NCBI RefSeq assembly: GCF_001435815.1
Contig: NZ_AZFV01000018.1
Span: 1,124 to 65,123, forward strand
Length of the DNA: 64,000 bases
From: Companilactobacillus nantensis DSM 16982
Lineage (GTDB): Bacteria; Bacillota; Bacilli; Lactobacillales; Lactobacillaceae
Direction: 5' to 3'
Made by a program: the position numbers and the translations under genes. A model generated the notes under the pieces. That model ran no database searches. It was not told the DNA's origin and saw only the letters and a program-made list of their open reading frames with translations. Shown here one piece after another: positions 43,369 to 52,413 of this stretch; position 1 is the stretch's first letter, and each line of letters starts with the position of its first letter.

Positions 43369-43593
43369 TCAAATATTTGATGGTTCACATTCAGAACGAA
43401 TAGCATTTAAGCAGTCCCAAACGGTTAAAACGTTATCTTTACTAACAATTGCATTGTAAAGGTCTACATCTAGTTGATTCCTAATTCGACCGTTATATAA
43501 TTTGGCTAATTCTAAAACCATCATATCTTGCGGTAAATTGTATGTTTCAAACCAATCAGTCCAGACTTTAGGCATAACGGGTTTTGAATTCAT
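43369..43593 (-). CDS. Hypothetical phage protein
   Basis: 74 aa (MPKVWTDWFETYNLPQDMM...). The start recalls the N-terminal part of DUF1642 proteins, but the C-terminal part differs. Overlaps the next gene by one base. Confidence 0.6.
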   Translation of the reverse strand: MNSKPVMPKVWTDWFETYNLPQDMMVLELAKLYNGRIRNQLDVDLYNAIVSKDNVLTVWDCLNAIRSECEPSNI

Positions 43594-43997
43594 TATTCGT
43601 CCTCCTCACGCTTGATCAGTTTCGCACCTTCAATTTCTTTAATACTTTCAGTTAGGAGTTCGACAGTATCAATATTGGGGTCTGCCCACTTGCGATTAAG
43701 TAAGTATTGTCTAAACTGTTCGATTGTCACACGATACTCTGTGAAGTCCATTGGAATCCAACCACTTCCTGAACCAATATCAAAAGTCACTTCTAATGAA
43801 TCATCATCATTTAAACTAACTATTGTCTTGTCCCAGTAGTAACCATCATCAGAACCATATTCAACAAGTGGTACTCCAATTGTTCCTTCCGGACAATCTA
43901 TATATTTAGAAGGTTCAGTATTCTTCAACAATTTAATTAAATACTCTTTGAACTTAACTGGTGATTTCAACAATTGTGAAACTTCTTCATACGTCAT
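43593..43997 (-). CDS. Hypothetical phage protein
   Basis: 134 aa. A helical start (YEEVSQLLKSPVKFKEYLIKL), then a beta-rich middle with GSGSGWIPMDFTEYRV. No known motif. Coupled at both ends. Confidence 0.6.
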   Translation of the reverse strand: MTYEEVSQLLKSPVKFKEYLIKLLKNTEPSKYIDCPEGTIGVPLVEYGSDDGYYWDKTIVSLNDDDSLEVTFDIGSGSGWIPMDFTEYRVTIEQFRQYLLNRKWADPNIDTVELLTESIKEIEGAKLIKREEDE

Positions 43998-44185
43998 TAG
44001 TTTTCCTCCGCATAGCTAACAATCTTGTACTCACCATGCCAATATGATTTAATACCGCTCATTGAACGTTTAGCCACATTTATATCAGTGAATGCTTTTG
44101 TCTGTTCGAAAGTTGACGCATGCTTATCTCTAGCAGGTTCCCACCTGCCTGAATCATTTTTCTCTAAAATCACATATAGTTCCAT
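43997..44185 (-). CDS. Hypothetical phage protein
   Basis: 62 aa (MELYVILEKNDSGRWEPAR...), probably a small alpha/beta fold. Not recognised. Confidence 0.58.
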   Translation of the reverse strand: MELYVILEKNDSGRWEPARDKHASTFEQTKAFTDINVAKRSMSGIKSYWHGEYKIVSYAEEN

Positions 44186-44214
44186 AATTAATTACCTCAT
44201 TTCATTTTCTTAAA

Positions 44215-44541
44215 TCAAAACAAACTCATTTCCTTATTAGAACCAGACTCCGATTGAAAAACTATTGCTGTTAGGCCCTTCATTCGACTTATTCCTTTGT
44301 CAAACATATCTAAATTCATAAACCAATTTTTGCCAATGTCATATATCAATTCGTTTTCAGAATTAATAAACCATCTGTTACTTCTCATTTGAGTTCCATT
44401 AACGTTAAATACTATTTCTACCGAATCACAATAATAGTTATGCCCATTTGCATCTACCCTATATAAACGCCCACGTGTAGGCTTATCAGGTCTAAATAAC
44501 CCTTTTAGTTGTTTGGAATTCTTTACTTGGACTACATTCAT
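44215..44541 (-). CDS. Hypothetical phage protein
   Basis: 108 aa, beta-rich (GRLYRVDANGHNYYCDSVEI). Starts one base after the previous stop. Not recognised. Confidence 0.6.
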   Translation of the reverse strand: MNVVQVKNSKQLKGLFRPDKPTRGRLYRVDANGHNYYCDSVEIVFNVNGTQMRSNRWFINSENELIYDIGKNWFMNLDMFDKGISRMKGLTAIVFQSESGSNKEMSLF

Positions 44542-44949
44542 TTATTCGTCCTCCACTGGAAACGCAAATGTTTTATATCTTGGATCAATAGCTTCGATTT
44601 CTGACATGGTAAATTGTGTTTGATAATCGTCGTCTTCGTCATCATTATCGCTAACGAAATAACCATGAAAAGAATGTTGATAATTCAAGTAACCTTCATC
44701 TCGGTCTAACAATTTCACATAGTATTTTTGTTCAGGAAACTTAGCGTCACCTATATAAAGATCAATCAAGTCTTTAGCAAATTGTGTTTCTTCTTCGTCG
44801 TTCAGTCCCCAATAATATGTATTTAAAGAACTGTAAAGGTTTCTATTGTTCATAAAATCACTTAATAAGTACAACGCGCTAGCATGTGTTTCCTTTAATT
44901 CTTTATATTCAGCTCGTTTTTCTTTGTTCCAATCAATAATTCTTGTCAT
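44542..44949 (-). CDS. DUF1642 family protein
   Basis: 135 aa. The C-terminal half has the DUF1642 pattern: QKYYVKLLDRDEGYLNY, then FTMSEIEAIDPRYKTFAFPVEDE. Unknown role, but very common in phages of lactic acid bacteria. Related in layout to three neighbours. Confidence 0.78.
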   Translation of the reverse strand: MTRIIDWNKEKRAEYKELKETHASALYLLSDFMNNRNLYSSLNTYYWGLNDEEETQFAKDLIDLYIGDAKFPEQKYYVKLLDRDEGYLNYQHSFHGYFVSDNDDEDDDYQTQFTMSEIEAIDPRYKTFAFPVEDE

Positions 44950-44959
44950 AACAATCTCC

Positions 44960-45430
44960 CTAGTCTACAATCTCAAATTGGTCTTGATTAAACTTTGTAC
45001 CAGTTAATATAAATTTAAGTTCACCTTTAGATAGCTCTAGCGCTTTTGATATGTTATTTGAAAATTGAACATCGTAATTTGTTGTTAAATAAAGGTCGAA
45101 ACCATTCAAAGTTGCATTTGCTAACCGATAGATGTGCTTTTCTTCCTCAAACTTGGCCTTATCATTAATGTAATCAGCAATATCTTGAAACAATTGCTCG
45201 TCGTCATATTCGTCTTGAATAACATCTATTAATTCTTTTAAGGCTGGCAAATGTTCAAATGAATTTTGCATAATCTCATACAATGGAAAATCATAGTCCT
45301 CGCTTAATTTCTTAAAATCGCTTTGTACTTCCTTTGAATATCCCGTTAATACTCGTTTTTCTGTCATGTTTGTGTTCTCCTCATTTTTTGAATAAATTAC
45401 CCAAGCTTTTGCAAACTCTTCTGACCCCAT
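44960..45430 (-). CDS. DUF1642-like paralogue, two possible starts
   Basis: Up to 156 aa. Two in-frame ATGs each have a strong RBS: 45430 (AGGAGAAAAC) and 45367 (GAGGAGAAC). Paralogues match the shorter form (MTEKRVL against MKRQL/MSKRQL). C-terminal pattern: KHIYRLANATLNGFDLYLTT and GTKFNQDQFEIVD. Confidence 0.65.
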   Translation of the reverse strand: MGSEEFAKAWVIYSKNEENTNMTEKRVLTGYSKEVQSDFKKLSEDYDFPLYEIMQNSFEHLPALKELIDVIQDEYDDEQLFQDIADYINDKAKFEEEKHIYRLANATLNGFDLYLTTNYDVQFSNNISKALELSKGELKFILTGTKFNQDQFEIVD

Positions 45431-45439
45431 AGTTTTCTC

Positions 45440-45904
45440 CTAAACGATTGGCACTAGTCTGTATCTGGCGGTATGGTGTCTCTGCTTGTACTTGCTTGTA
45501 CGATAGTATCTAAGCGACGCAATAGAAATATCCGTTACTTCTGCAATTTCTGAATACGTGCCCGAAACAACATAGTCACCATTCTTATAGAATTGAAATC
45601 TTCGCTTCTTAGCGGTTGATGTTCCTTTGTGATTTTTGTAAGTAAGATATCCATTGATGATGTATCTATTCAATTGATATTCCTTGATTCCTAGCATTTT
45701 AGCAGCGTTAGCTTTGGTCATATCCGCATCAAGTAGACGTTGTGCAACTTCAATATCAATCCCTAGTTCAGATTTAACGATTGGATCAACACCGTGATTG
45801 AATCGTTTTCTGATAGCAACTAACCGTTTGTCAAATAAGTCAGCATTTTTAACGCTGCCGTAATCTGCTTCAATATCACATACAATTGGAACTATAGATG
45901 TCAT
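45440..45904 (-). CDS. HTH-containing phage protein
   Basis: 154 aa with two likely helix-turn-helix parts: DMTKANAAKMLGIKEYQLNRY and TYSEIAEVTDISIASLRYY, joined by a short strand region (RRFQFYKNGDYVVSG). Such two-HTH layouts appear in phage regulators and in DNA-binding ends of homing nucleases; no nuclease motif is seen. Confidence 0.6.
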   Translation of the reverse strand: MTSIVPIVCDIEADYGSVKNADLFDKRLVAIRKRFNHGVDPIVKSELGIDIEVAQRLLDADMTKANAAKMLGIKEYQLNRYIINGYLTYKNHKGTSTAKKRRFQFYKNGDYVVSGTYSEIAEVTDISIASLRYYRTSKYKQRHHTARYRLVPIV

Positions 45905-45907
45905 GAT

Positions 45908-46330
45908 TTACACCTCCACACGTGTAAACATATCGGCTGTAAATTTAGTATGTTGGCTTAGGAATTCTTGAAATTGTTTATCTGTTAATTCTTGATATTT
46001 GTTAGTGGAATCAGACCATACTTGCAATGTATAGTAGTCATCCTTAAGCGTTAAATAGATAGCTCCTTTGTCTGAATTGATATCAGCCAGTCTGTACATA
46101 TGTTTAGGCTGCTGTAACTCGTAATTATCGAAATAAATATCTGTAATAATTGGAATTACAGTATCGTCAGACGACCATGTATCTCCGAGGTCCAGCTCTG
46201 TAAACATATTTCCCAGACTTCCGAATCCATCTAAATAGTCTCTAAGAATTTGTCCTAAAAAATTATCTTCTTTAGCTTTATTAATGTAATCTACTAATCT
46301 TGTATATTTACTATCTAGTTGTCTTTTCAT
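45908..46330 (-). CDS. DUF1642-like paralogue
   Basis: 140 aa (MKRQLDSKYTRLVDYINKAK...; KHMYRLADINSDKGAIYLTL; TKFTADMFTRVEV). Clear homologue of the genes at 46330 and 44960. Overlaps the upstream gene by one base. Confidence 0.65.
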   Translation of the reverse strand: MKRQLDSKYTRLVDYINKAKEDNFLGQILRDYLDGFGSLGNMFTELDLGDTWSSDDTVIPIITDIYFDNYELQQPKHMYRLADINSDKGAIYLTLKDDYYTLQVWSDSTNKYQELTDKQFQEFLSQHTKFTADMFTRVEV

Positions 46331-46794
46331 TAGTCTAAATCCTCCACGGGTGTGAAATAATCTGATGTTAAATTGGTATTGGATAACAGTGAATTCAATT
46401 TTGACTTGGTCATTTTTGCATCACAATTTTCGCTTAAACAATTTACTTCTTTTAATCCAATTGAATCGTTAATATCATATTTAAAAGCATAGAGTGAAGT
46501 TCCAAATCTTCCATCCACTCCGTTAAATCTCCAATAACATGTGGGCTCTTCAAGTTCGTAATTACTGTTATAGATATCAATAATCGTTTCAACTAGATCA
46601 ATGATTTCGTTGTCATATAAACAAGTTGTATAAAGCTCTTCAAGAATTATCCATAACTTACTGCCTGGGTTATAACAGTCTTTTGCTTGTCTAGTTGCAT
46701 CATCTAAAATGTTGACCAGCGTTTTTTCGGGCTTCTGTTCATTTACGTAATCTACTAAGTCCTTATATTTACTGCTTAATTGTCTTTTACTCAT
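46330..46794 (-). CDS. DUF1642-like paralogue
   Basis: 154 aa (MSKRQLSSKYKDLVDYVNEQK...; TNLTSDYFTPVEDLD). First of the paralogue group in transcription order, behind leader copy 2 and an AGGAGA RBS. Confidence 0.65.
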   Translation of the reverse strand: MSKRQLSSKYKDLVDYVNEQKPEKTLVNILDDATRQAKDCYNPGSKLWIILEELYTTCLYDNEIIDLVETIIDIYNSNYELEEPTCYWRFNGVDGRFGTSLYAFKYDINDSIGLKEVNCLSENCDAKMTKSKLNSLLSNTNLTSDYFTPVEDLD

Positions 46795-46799
46795 AATTT

Positions 46800-46838
46800 T
46801 CTCCTCTATATGTCATGATGTATATTTGTGATGTGTTG
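46800..46838 (-). promoter_or_regulatory. Repeated leader element, copy 2
   Basis: Same element as at 41666-41700, with TCATGATG in place of TCATGACG and a GAGGAG RBS. May be a promoter or operator; no regulator is assigned. Confidence 0.45.
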
Positions 46839-46859
46839 GCTCATTAAGCTGGTCAGTGG

Positions 46860-47210
46860 TTAAAATCCATATCCCACCAGTTCCTCATCTATTATTTTTA
46901 ATGCATCTTCTGGACTTCGTGCTATACCGTGGATAATCCCATGATTAGCTAACATGTAATGAAATTGAATCTGATCATCACGTGCACGTCCTGTTCGTTT
47001 TTTTACTTCAATAAAGAATATCTTTCCATTGCTATCTTTGAATCCAGTTAAGTCTGGGAAACCGCTAGGTGGTCCAGCACGGAAATATCCGCCCCGTTTC
47101 ATTTCCACAGTGCCTGTATTTGTTCTAAAGATGTGACAATTGTGTTTACTTACGTCAATCATGATTTGTGTTTGAATTTCGTGTTCTTCTGTCTTGTTTA
47201 TACATATCAC
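46860..47210 (-). CDS. VRR-NUC domain nuclease
   Basis: 116 aa. The VRR-NUC core is plain: GFPDLTGF (metal Asp), FFIEVKKRTGR (E-x-K) and DQIQFHY (Gln). These nucleases cut branched DNA and often lie beside phage primase-helicases. The start is unclear: GTG 47210 sits on its own RBS-like GGAG; a true start may lie slightly later. Confidence 0.8.
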   Translation of the reverse strand: MICINKTEEHEIQTQIMIDVSKHNCHIFRTNTGTVEMKRGGYFRAGPPSGFPDLTGFKDSNGKIFFIEVKKRTGRARDDQIQFHYMLANHGIIHGIARSPEDALKIIDEELVGYGF

Positions 47211-47216
47211 TCCAAA

Positions 47217-47479
47217 ATATGAAGGGTTATATGAAGGGTTGGTAAACTGCTATAAGCCTTACAGCTGTATGGTTTCAACCCATATTTTTTTCTATATGAA
47301 GGGTTGTATTAAAACTTTTATGATATATATTCATGTACCTATATATATTTATTCTTTTTTTATTATTACTTTTAAGAAAGTAACCCTTCATATATATAAG
47401 AATAGGTGTGAAACACTGTCTGGCACTAGGGTTACAGCGTGTAACAAACCCTTCATATTTCACTCTCAACCCTTCATAT
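47217..47479. repeat. Iteron cluster, candidate phage replication origin
   Basis: Six exact 12-bp copies of ATATGAAGGGTT. Three are direct (47217, 47229, 47294) and three inverted (47382, 47447, 47468). The two groups bracket an AT-rich stretch (47305-47380) fit for unwinding. The last copy overlaps the primase gene end. The layout is typical of an iteron origin bound by an initiator. Confidence 0.75.
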
Positions 47480-49785
47480 TATTTAATCCATTGCAATCTG
47501 GTATCAGTCTTCATGCACAACCCCACATAGATGTTTCCATTCATCGTATGCTTGCGATCAAACTTCTGCATGAGTTCCTTGCCAAACTTAGTGTTACTCA
47601 TCTTGTACTGACCATTTTCATCAGCCCAATTCTTGTATTGCTTATATAATTCACTAGATTTAACTTGATATTTCTCACCTGTATCACACATCTCATCAAC
47701 AAATGCGCTAATAACATCCATTTCTTTACGATATCCCTCACTAGCATTCTCAATAATCGCTGGGGTGTGGAGGCCATGTTGTTGCCACTTCAATGCTCCA
47801 TCTACTGCCCAATTTAAAATTCCAATTGATTCACGTGCTAGTTTGTACTTCAAATCCTTATCGACCTTGTCATCGGGAATCTGAACTGTGAACGGGATCA
47901 ATCTGATACGTCTCCAAATACCATCATCAGTTCCACGAATAATCGGCTTGTGGTTAGTTGCTAACCAGAGCTTAAATTCTGGTTCAAACTCGAATTCCTT
48001 ACCATACAATTGACGTGCAACAACCTTATCTCCACCAGTCAATTGTTTAACTAGTCCTTCGTCCATTCTTAAACCTTCATTAGGCTCGGAACTGGTTACT
48101 AATCTTGCTCCCGCTAGTCTCGCAATATCAGAGTTAGGACCGCCAGAATTTTGCTTAACCATGATTGAACTTGCTTGAATAGTTTTTGCATATGTTCCTA
48201 AAATATTGCTGATCGTTTCTAGGAATACTGACTTACCGTTTCGACCATTTCCATAAAGAATAAACATAATTTGTTCTTTGATTGAACCAGTCATTGAATA
48301 TCCGACAGCTGTTTGAACGTAATCAATTAGTTCTTGATTGTGGTCGAATATTTGATCTAAAAACTTAATCCATTCATCACAACCAGACTTATCAGAGTAT
48401 TCAACGTTTGCTTCTTTACTAAATAATTTCTCAATGTCGTGGTCATGTAATTCCCCACTTGCTAAATCAATATAGCCGTTAGAAACATTTAATAATGTTT
48501 TATCAACATCGAATTCTCCTGGTGCGACTGGCACTCTGTGTTTTAATTCGTCCATGACAGCCTTTTTAGCTGAATTACTACGGGAATGTTTAACAAACTT
48601 GTCAAATGCTTTCTTAATAGCAACTTCTTCTTTTTCCTCTGCATTAGCTGGAATTTCTACTTTCTCTTTTCCAATGCTTTCTGTCATAGCATCAATTAAT
48701 TGATGTATTTTGCCTGACTGGTCAACTTCCCAGTAGCTTCCATTAAATATGTACCAACATTTATTAATGTAGGAATATTTGATTAAATCACCAAACTGAT
48801 CAATCACTCTATCGGTTTCGCCAGTATCATCCCACGAACGTCTTGGCAATTTCTTGTCAGGCTCTTTCATAAATTCAAGGTTGTAGTGCTTAACTGTTCT
48901 ATGTTCTGGATTTGTAAAGACGTTGTTTGTATCGTTAATAGCTTTGTTCAGAGTTGCCACGCCGTATGTTGTTTTACCGTGTTTCTCATCCCATTTATCA
49001 CGATATAAAACAGACTGTCTAAAAATAGCATCCATTTTACCAAAATCCCTACCCGTCCAAAAGGCTAGATAGTTAGCAAGTGCTAGGTCTGCTTCTGATT
49101 GAGAACCGTAAAGTTTTTCCCAACCGCCATACATGAGAGCCTTAAAGTTATCTCCACTCTTACTATTTATAGCTTGCTTGATAATTTCAAATTCTGATAA
49201 ATTATTTGGCTCTAAGTCTGTGGAAGTCCTTATAGGGACAACCTTCTTCTCAGCTAAATACTTGTCGTATAAGACGTTTATATTAGCCTTATTGATAGTT
49301 TTATTACTGCCTAAACTTTTGCCTGTGAGGGCAAAGAATCGACCCTCGTCGTACATTTCTATGTTGTTCTTACGTCTACGATTACCGGGAATCTCACCTT
49401 TAAATATGATGTGAATACCTGTGCCAGATTGACTGACTTCTGTGTATGAGCGAGTAGCATTCATAAATTCTGTAACAATATTGTCCTCATAGTCACCTTG
49501 CTGATAGCGCATTAGGTCATCTTCCACATGGTCAATGTCAATCCCGGCATAACCGTTAGCGAAGAAAAAAGATAGTCCATCAAAATCATTAGAGTTTAAT
49601 TTCAACTCTTCTAGTGCATGGTCAAACGTTGTCCACGTTGTAGGATCATTACTCTTAGCGTTATCGCCAGTGATGGCACTATATGGAATCTTAGTATTTT
49701 TTTTACGTTCAGGAACCCACTTTAATTTGAATAGACCCCACTGGTTCAGGTCACGAAGTTCTTGCGGTATTTGTTCATATGACAT
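47479..49785 (-). CDS. P4-type primase-helicase (D5-like)
   Basis: 768 aa. The N-terminal archaeo-eukaryotic primase-type domain has the acidic motif GIDIDHVEDD near 90 and FKGEIPGNRR. A D5_N region follows; the SF3 helicase has Walker A in YGNGRNGKSVFLE near 510 and sensor region LWLATNHKPIIRG near 600. Starts and drives phage replication; the iterons lie at its 3' end. RBS AAAGGAG. Confidence 0.9.
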   Translation of the reverse strand: MSYEQIPQELRDLNQWGLFKLKWVPERKKNTKIPYSAITGDNAKSNDPTTWTTFDHALEELKLNSNDFDGLSFFFANGYAGIDIDHVEDDLMRYQQGDYEDNIVTEFMNATRSYTEVSQSGTGIHIIFKGEIPGNRRRKNNIEMYDEGRFFALTGKSLGSNKTINKANINVLYDKYLAEKKVVPIRTSTDLEPNNLSEFEIIKQAINSKSGDNFKALMYGGWEKLYGSQSEADLALANYLAFWTGRDFGKMDAIFRQSVLYRDKWDEKHGKTTYGVATLNKAINDTNNVFTNPEHRTVKHYNLEFMKEPDKKLPRRSWDDTGETDRVIDQFGDLIKYSYINKCWYIFNGSYWEVDQSGKIHQLIDAMTESIGKEKVEIPANAEEKEEVAIKKAFDKFVKHSRSNSAKKAVMDELKHRVPVAPGEFDVDKTLLNVSNGYIDLASGELHDHDIEKLFSKEANVEYSDKSGCDEWIKFLDQIFDHNQELIDYVQTAVGYSMTGSIKEQIMFILYGNGRNGKSVFLETISNILGTYAKTIQASSIMVKQNSGGPNSDIARLAGARLVTSSEPNEGLRMDEGLVKQLTGGDKVVARQLYGKEFEFEPEFKLWLATNHKPIIRGTDDGIWRRIRLIPFTVQIPDDKVDKDLKYKLARESIGILNWAVDGALKWQQHGLHTPAIIENASEGYRKEMDVISAFVDEMCDTGEKYQVKSSELYKQYKNWADENGQYKMSNTKFGKELMQKFDRKHTMNGNIYVGLCMKTDTRLQWIK

Positions 49786-49800
49786 TAGCTTCTCCTTTAA

Positions 49801-50325
49801 TTAAAATGGCAAATCTGAGTCAGAGACTTCTGGTGTTTGGTGGTCTACTGGATTAGGATCTTTAAATTTGTGTTGGACATTAGGGAATTTTGTTTCCTTA
49901 ATACTCCAAGGTGCAATTTGATTGATTTCGGTTGTTTCACCGTTGTATTCATTTTCAGTTTTCTTAACATATACATTGACTGCTTTACCAGTAATAATAT
50001 CCATAAATGATTGAACATCAGGAATATCAGTACCTTCTGGAACTTTGCAAGCGTCCAAAATGTATTGGAATCCTTGCATGTCATATTGATTAGTTGCGTG
50101 ACGTTTCCAGTTGTCCATAAATACAACACGATTGTGATACTTCTTTTGATTTTCATCTGATCCGTCTAAGTCGTTTCTGACTACTAGTTTCAATTGAAGT
50201 GATTCAGCACCACTCTTAGTAGCTCGCTCTTGAGCTGATTGAATAATCATTTCATATATTCCTGTTGGTAACGGTTCAAAATTGCTTTCTTCGTTCTTTG
50301 AATAATCCGATTTAATAAATGACAT
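49801..50325 (-). CDS. DUF669 family replication protein, SSB-like tail
   Basis: 174 aa DUF669 (GIYEMIIQSAQERATKSGAE, MQGFQYILDACK). It is a usual member of phage replication blocks. The acidic end SDSDLPF looks like the SSB tip (DDDIPF) that docks partner proteins, which suggests single-strand binding; inference. Confidence 0.82.
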   Translation of the reverse strand: MSFIKSDYSKNEESNFEPLPTGIYEMIIQSAQERATKSGAESLQLKLVVRNDLDGSDENQKKYHNRVVFMDNWKRHATNQYDMQGFQYILDACKVPEGTDIPDVQSFMDIITGKAVNVYVKKTENEYNGETTEINQIAPWSIKETKFPNVQHKFKDPNPVDHQTPEVSDSDLPF

Positions 50326-50340
50326 TTAATTTGTCTCCTT

Positions 50341-51696
50341 TTAACTTTTTACAAATCCATGCAGCTTAGCCTGAAAGTAAGCCCAACCTGGTTTGTAATT
50401 TTTAGCTTTAGCCATTAGCTGAAAATCTCTAAAAGACTTAGCGTCTTCTGGTTTCATTTCGCTATATCTAACTTGTTCGTAATCTGTTTTAAACTTAAAA
50501 TCTTTGGTAATCTTCTCGACCTTGGCTGACTTATCAACTTGCATACCCGTTGACTCAGTCGGTATTTCAAACCCGCATATTGGGCAAATACTGTAAGCAG
50601 CTGATATGACTGCGAAGCAATATGGACATGTTCTAATAGCTATCCCACTACTACTGGCACCCTTTTTCTTTTTACTACTGTTTAAACTCCACTTTCTAGG
50701 GGTGTCAGGTAATCCAAAACGTGTGTAGTTCGCAACGTGATCTATAATGGTTGCTGTCTTACCAGACTTATATCTCATACACCGCATTGATTGTTGAATG
50801 AATAGAGAGAGTGATTCGGTTGGACGTAACATAATTACCGTTTGGCAATCTGGAACGTCCACACCCTCGCCATACAATTCCGCGTTAACTAGTATTTGTA
50901 CCTTGCCACTTCGAAAGTCATTCATGGCTTGCTCCCGTTTGTCCTTAGGGGTAGTACCATCAACTTGCAATGCCTTGTAACCTGCTTGATTAAACTCATT
51001 GGCTACTTTGATACTTGATTGCACACTGTGAGCATAGACAATTGTTTTCGTCCCACTAGCAATACGTTTGTATTCTTTAATGACATCCCCATAAATAATG
51101 TTCTTAGAGGCTTCATTCATAGACTTGCTACTGAAATCACCAGTAGAATTTTTCTTTAACTTTTGGTCATCAATCAATTTCACGGAATAGTAGTTATACG
51201 GTGCCAAGAAATGATTGTCTATCAGCCAATCAATTTGCGGTCCTAGAATCAGGTCATCAAATACCTTTGACAATCCTTGTCCTGACAGCCTAATTGGTGT
51301 CGCTGTAAATCCAACCACATTAGCGTTGTTAAAGTATTCAAATATTCGTGTGTACGTCTTTGCTAATGCGTGATGACATTCATCAACAAGTATCAGTTGT
51401 GGTACTTCTAGCCCTTTCAAACGCCTTGTAACAGTTTGAACCATGCCCACATAGCAGAGAGTCATATTCACTCCGTAGGCTTTGAATGTTTTCTTGACTT
51501 GCTCAACAATCTCTCGTCTGTGGACTATGAATAGGACAATATTGCCCTTATCAGTAGCACTTTTAGCAATGGCAGCCATCGTAACTGTTTTCCCTGAACC
51601 AGCTGGGGATTGAACTACAACGTTATGATTACCGGCCAATAGTGAATGTTTTAGATCAGTGATAAGTTTCTTTTGATAATCTCTAAGAACGAACAT
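50341..51696 (-). CDS. DEAD/DEAH superfamily 2 helicase
   Basis: 451 aa from ATG 51696 (MFVLRDYQKKLI); a frame open to 51834 overlaps the previous gene without an RBS. Motif I QSPAGSGKTVTM, motif II LVDECHH, motif III GFTATPIR, motif VI FIQQSMRCMR. A CxxC...CxxC zinc knuckle (RTCPYC, YSICPICGF) is near residue 380. Unwinds DNA in replication or recombination. Confidence 0.9.
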   Translation of the reverse strand: MFVLRDYQKKLITDLKHSLLAGNHNVVVQSPAGSGKTVTMAAIAKSATDKGNIVLFIVHRREIVEQVKKTFKAYGVNMTLCYVGMVQTVTRRLKGLEVPQLILVDECHHALAKTYTRIFEYFNNANVVGFTATPIRLSGQGLSKVFDDLILGPQIDWLIDNHFLAPYNYYSVKLIDDQKLKKNSTGDFSSKSMNEASKNIIYGDVIKEYKRIASGTKTIVYAHSVQSSIKVANEFNQAGYKALQVDGTTPKDKREQAMNDFRSGKVQILVNAELYGEGVDVPDCQTVIMLRPTESLSLFIQQSMRCMRYKSGKTATIIDHVANYTRFGLPDTPRKWSLNSSKKKKGASSSGIAIRTCPYCFAVISAAYSICPICGFEIPTESTGMQVDKSAKVEKITKDFKFKTDYEQVRYSEMKPEDAKSFRDFQLMAKAKNYKPGWAYFQAKLHGFVKS

Positions 51697-52411
51697 CGCT
51701 GTCGCTTGCCTGTTCAGAGCTACCCCAGTTAAATAAATCTTCTTGCATTGCAAAAGTTCTATCATCAATTTGGTTCTTAACATAGTAAGCAGGTGTTGGA
51801 GCAAGTAAGTAACCACGTTTCTTTGTTTCATCACTAATAACTAGTCTTGCAACAACATTCATTAATCCCATGATTTTATTGACTGATTTCTCTCTAATAT
51901 CAGGGATAAGTTGTGTAAATGATTGACCTTCTGGAGAAATAATTTCTCTGTTACCTTCCCATGCCGTGTAAATCTTATTAATATTTTTCCAGCTATTGAT
52001 GTATTGGATCATGTCGTGTAAATAATATGTGTATTGGTTATAGTCACCTTGCTGTGGAGTTCCCATATCTTTACCACTTTTAGTCTTGCTTTCATTGGCT
52101 TTCTCACCAAACCAAGACTGTTCAAACTCTGATAAATTATCAAAGAAAATATTGTCGTATTTATCGATATAGTTATCATGAATATCCTTTAGCAGCTCTT
52201 TAGTTTTGAGGGCTGGGTGAATAGTATCAAGGTAAACAATGTCAATATTATCTAACCCTGATAGAACGTTAGTTGTTCTGTCCACATCAATTACAAGCGT
52301 TTTGCCCGGTAAATACTTGGCTGTTGTTGTCTTACCTGTTCCAGGTTGTGCATAGATCAATACAGAAAAATCTTTGCCTTTACTGATTTGTGACGCATTT
52401 ACTACTTCCAT
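51683..52411 (-). CDS. AAA ATPase of the phage RecA/Sak4-like group (AAA_24)
   Basis: 242 aa. Walker A YAQPGTGKTTTAK near 22, Walker B IFFDNLSEFE near 88. AAA_24 proteins in this setting are thought to help single-strand annealing recombination (Sak4-like). Overlaps the helicase by 14 bp. Confidence 0.85.
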   Translation of the reverse strand: MEVVNASQISKGKDFSVLIYAQPGTGKTTTAKYLPGKTLVIDVDRTTNVLSGLDNIDIVYLDTIHPALKTKELLKDIHDNYIDKYDNIFFDNLSEFEQSWFGEKANESKTKSGKDMGTPQQGDYNQYTYYLHDMIQYINSWKNINKIYTAWEGNREIISPEGQSFTQLIPDIREKSVNKIMGLMNVVARLVISDETKKRGYLLAPTPAYYVKNQIDDRTFAMQEDLFNWGSSEQASDSDVRS

Positions 52412-52413
52412 AT

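Noticed and set aside
47194-47649. Plus-strand 151-aa reading frame across the iterons
   Set aside because: It runs through the iteron repeats and the 3' end of the primase gene, has no RBS and gives a low-complexity product.
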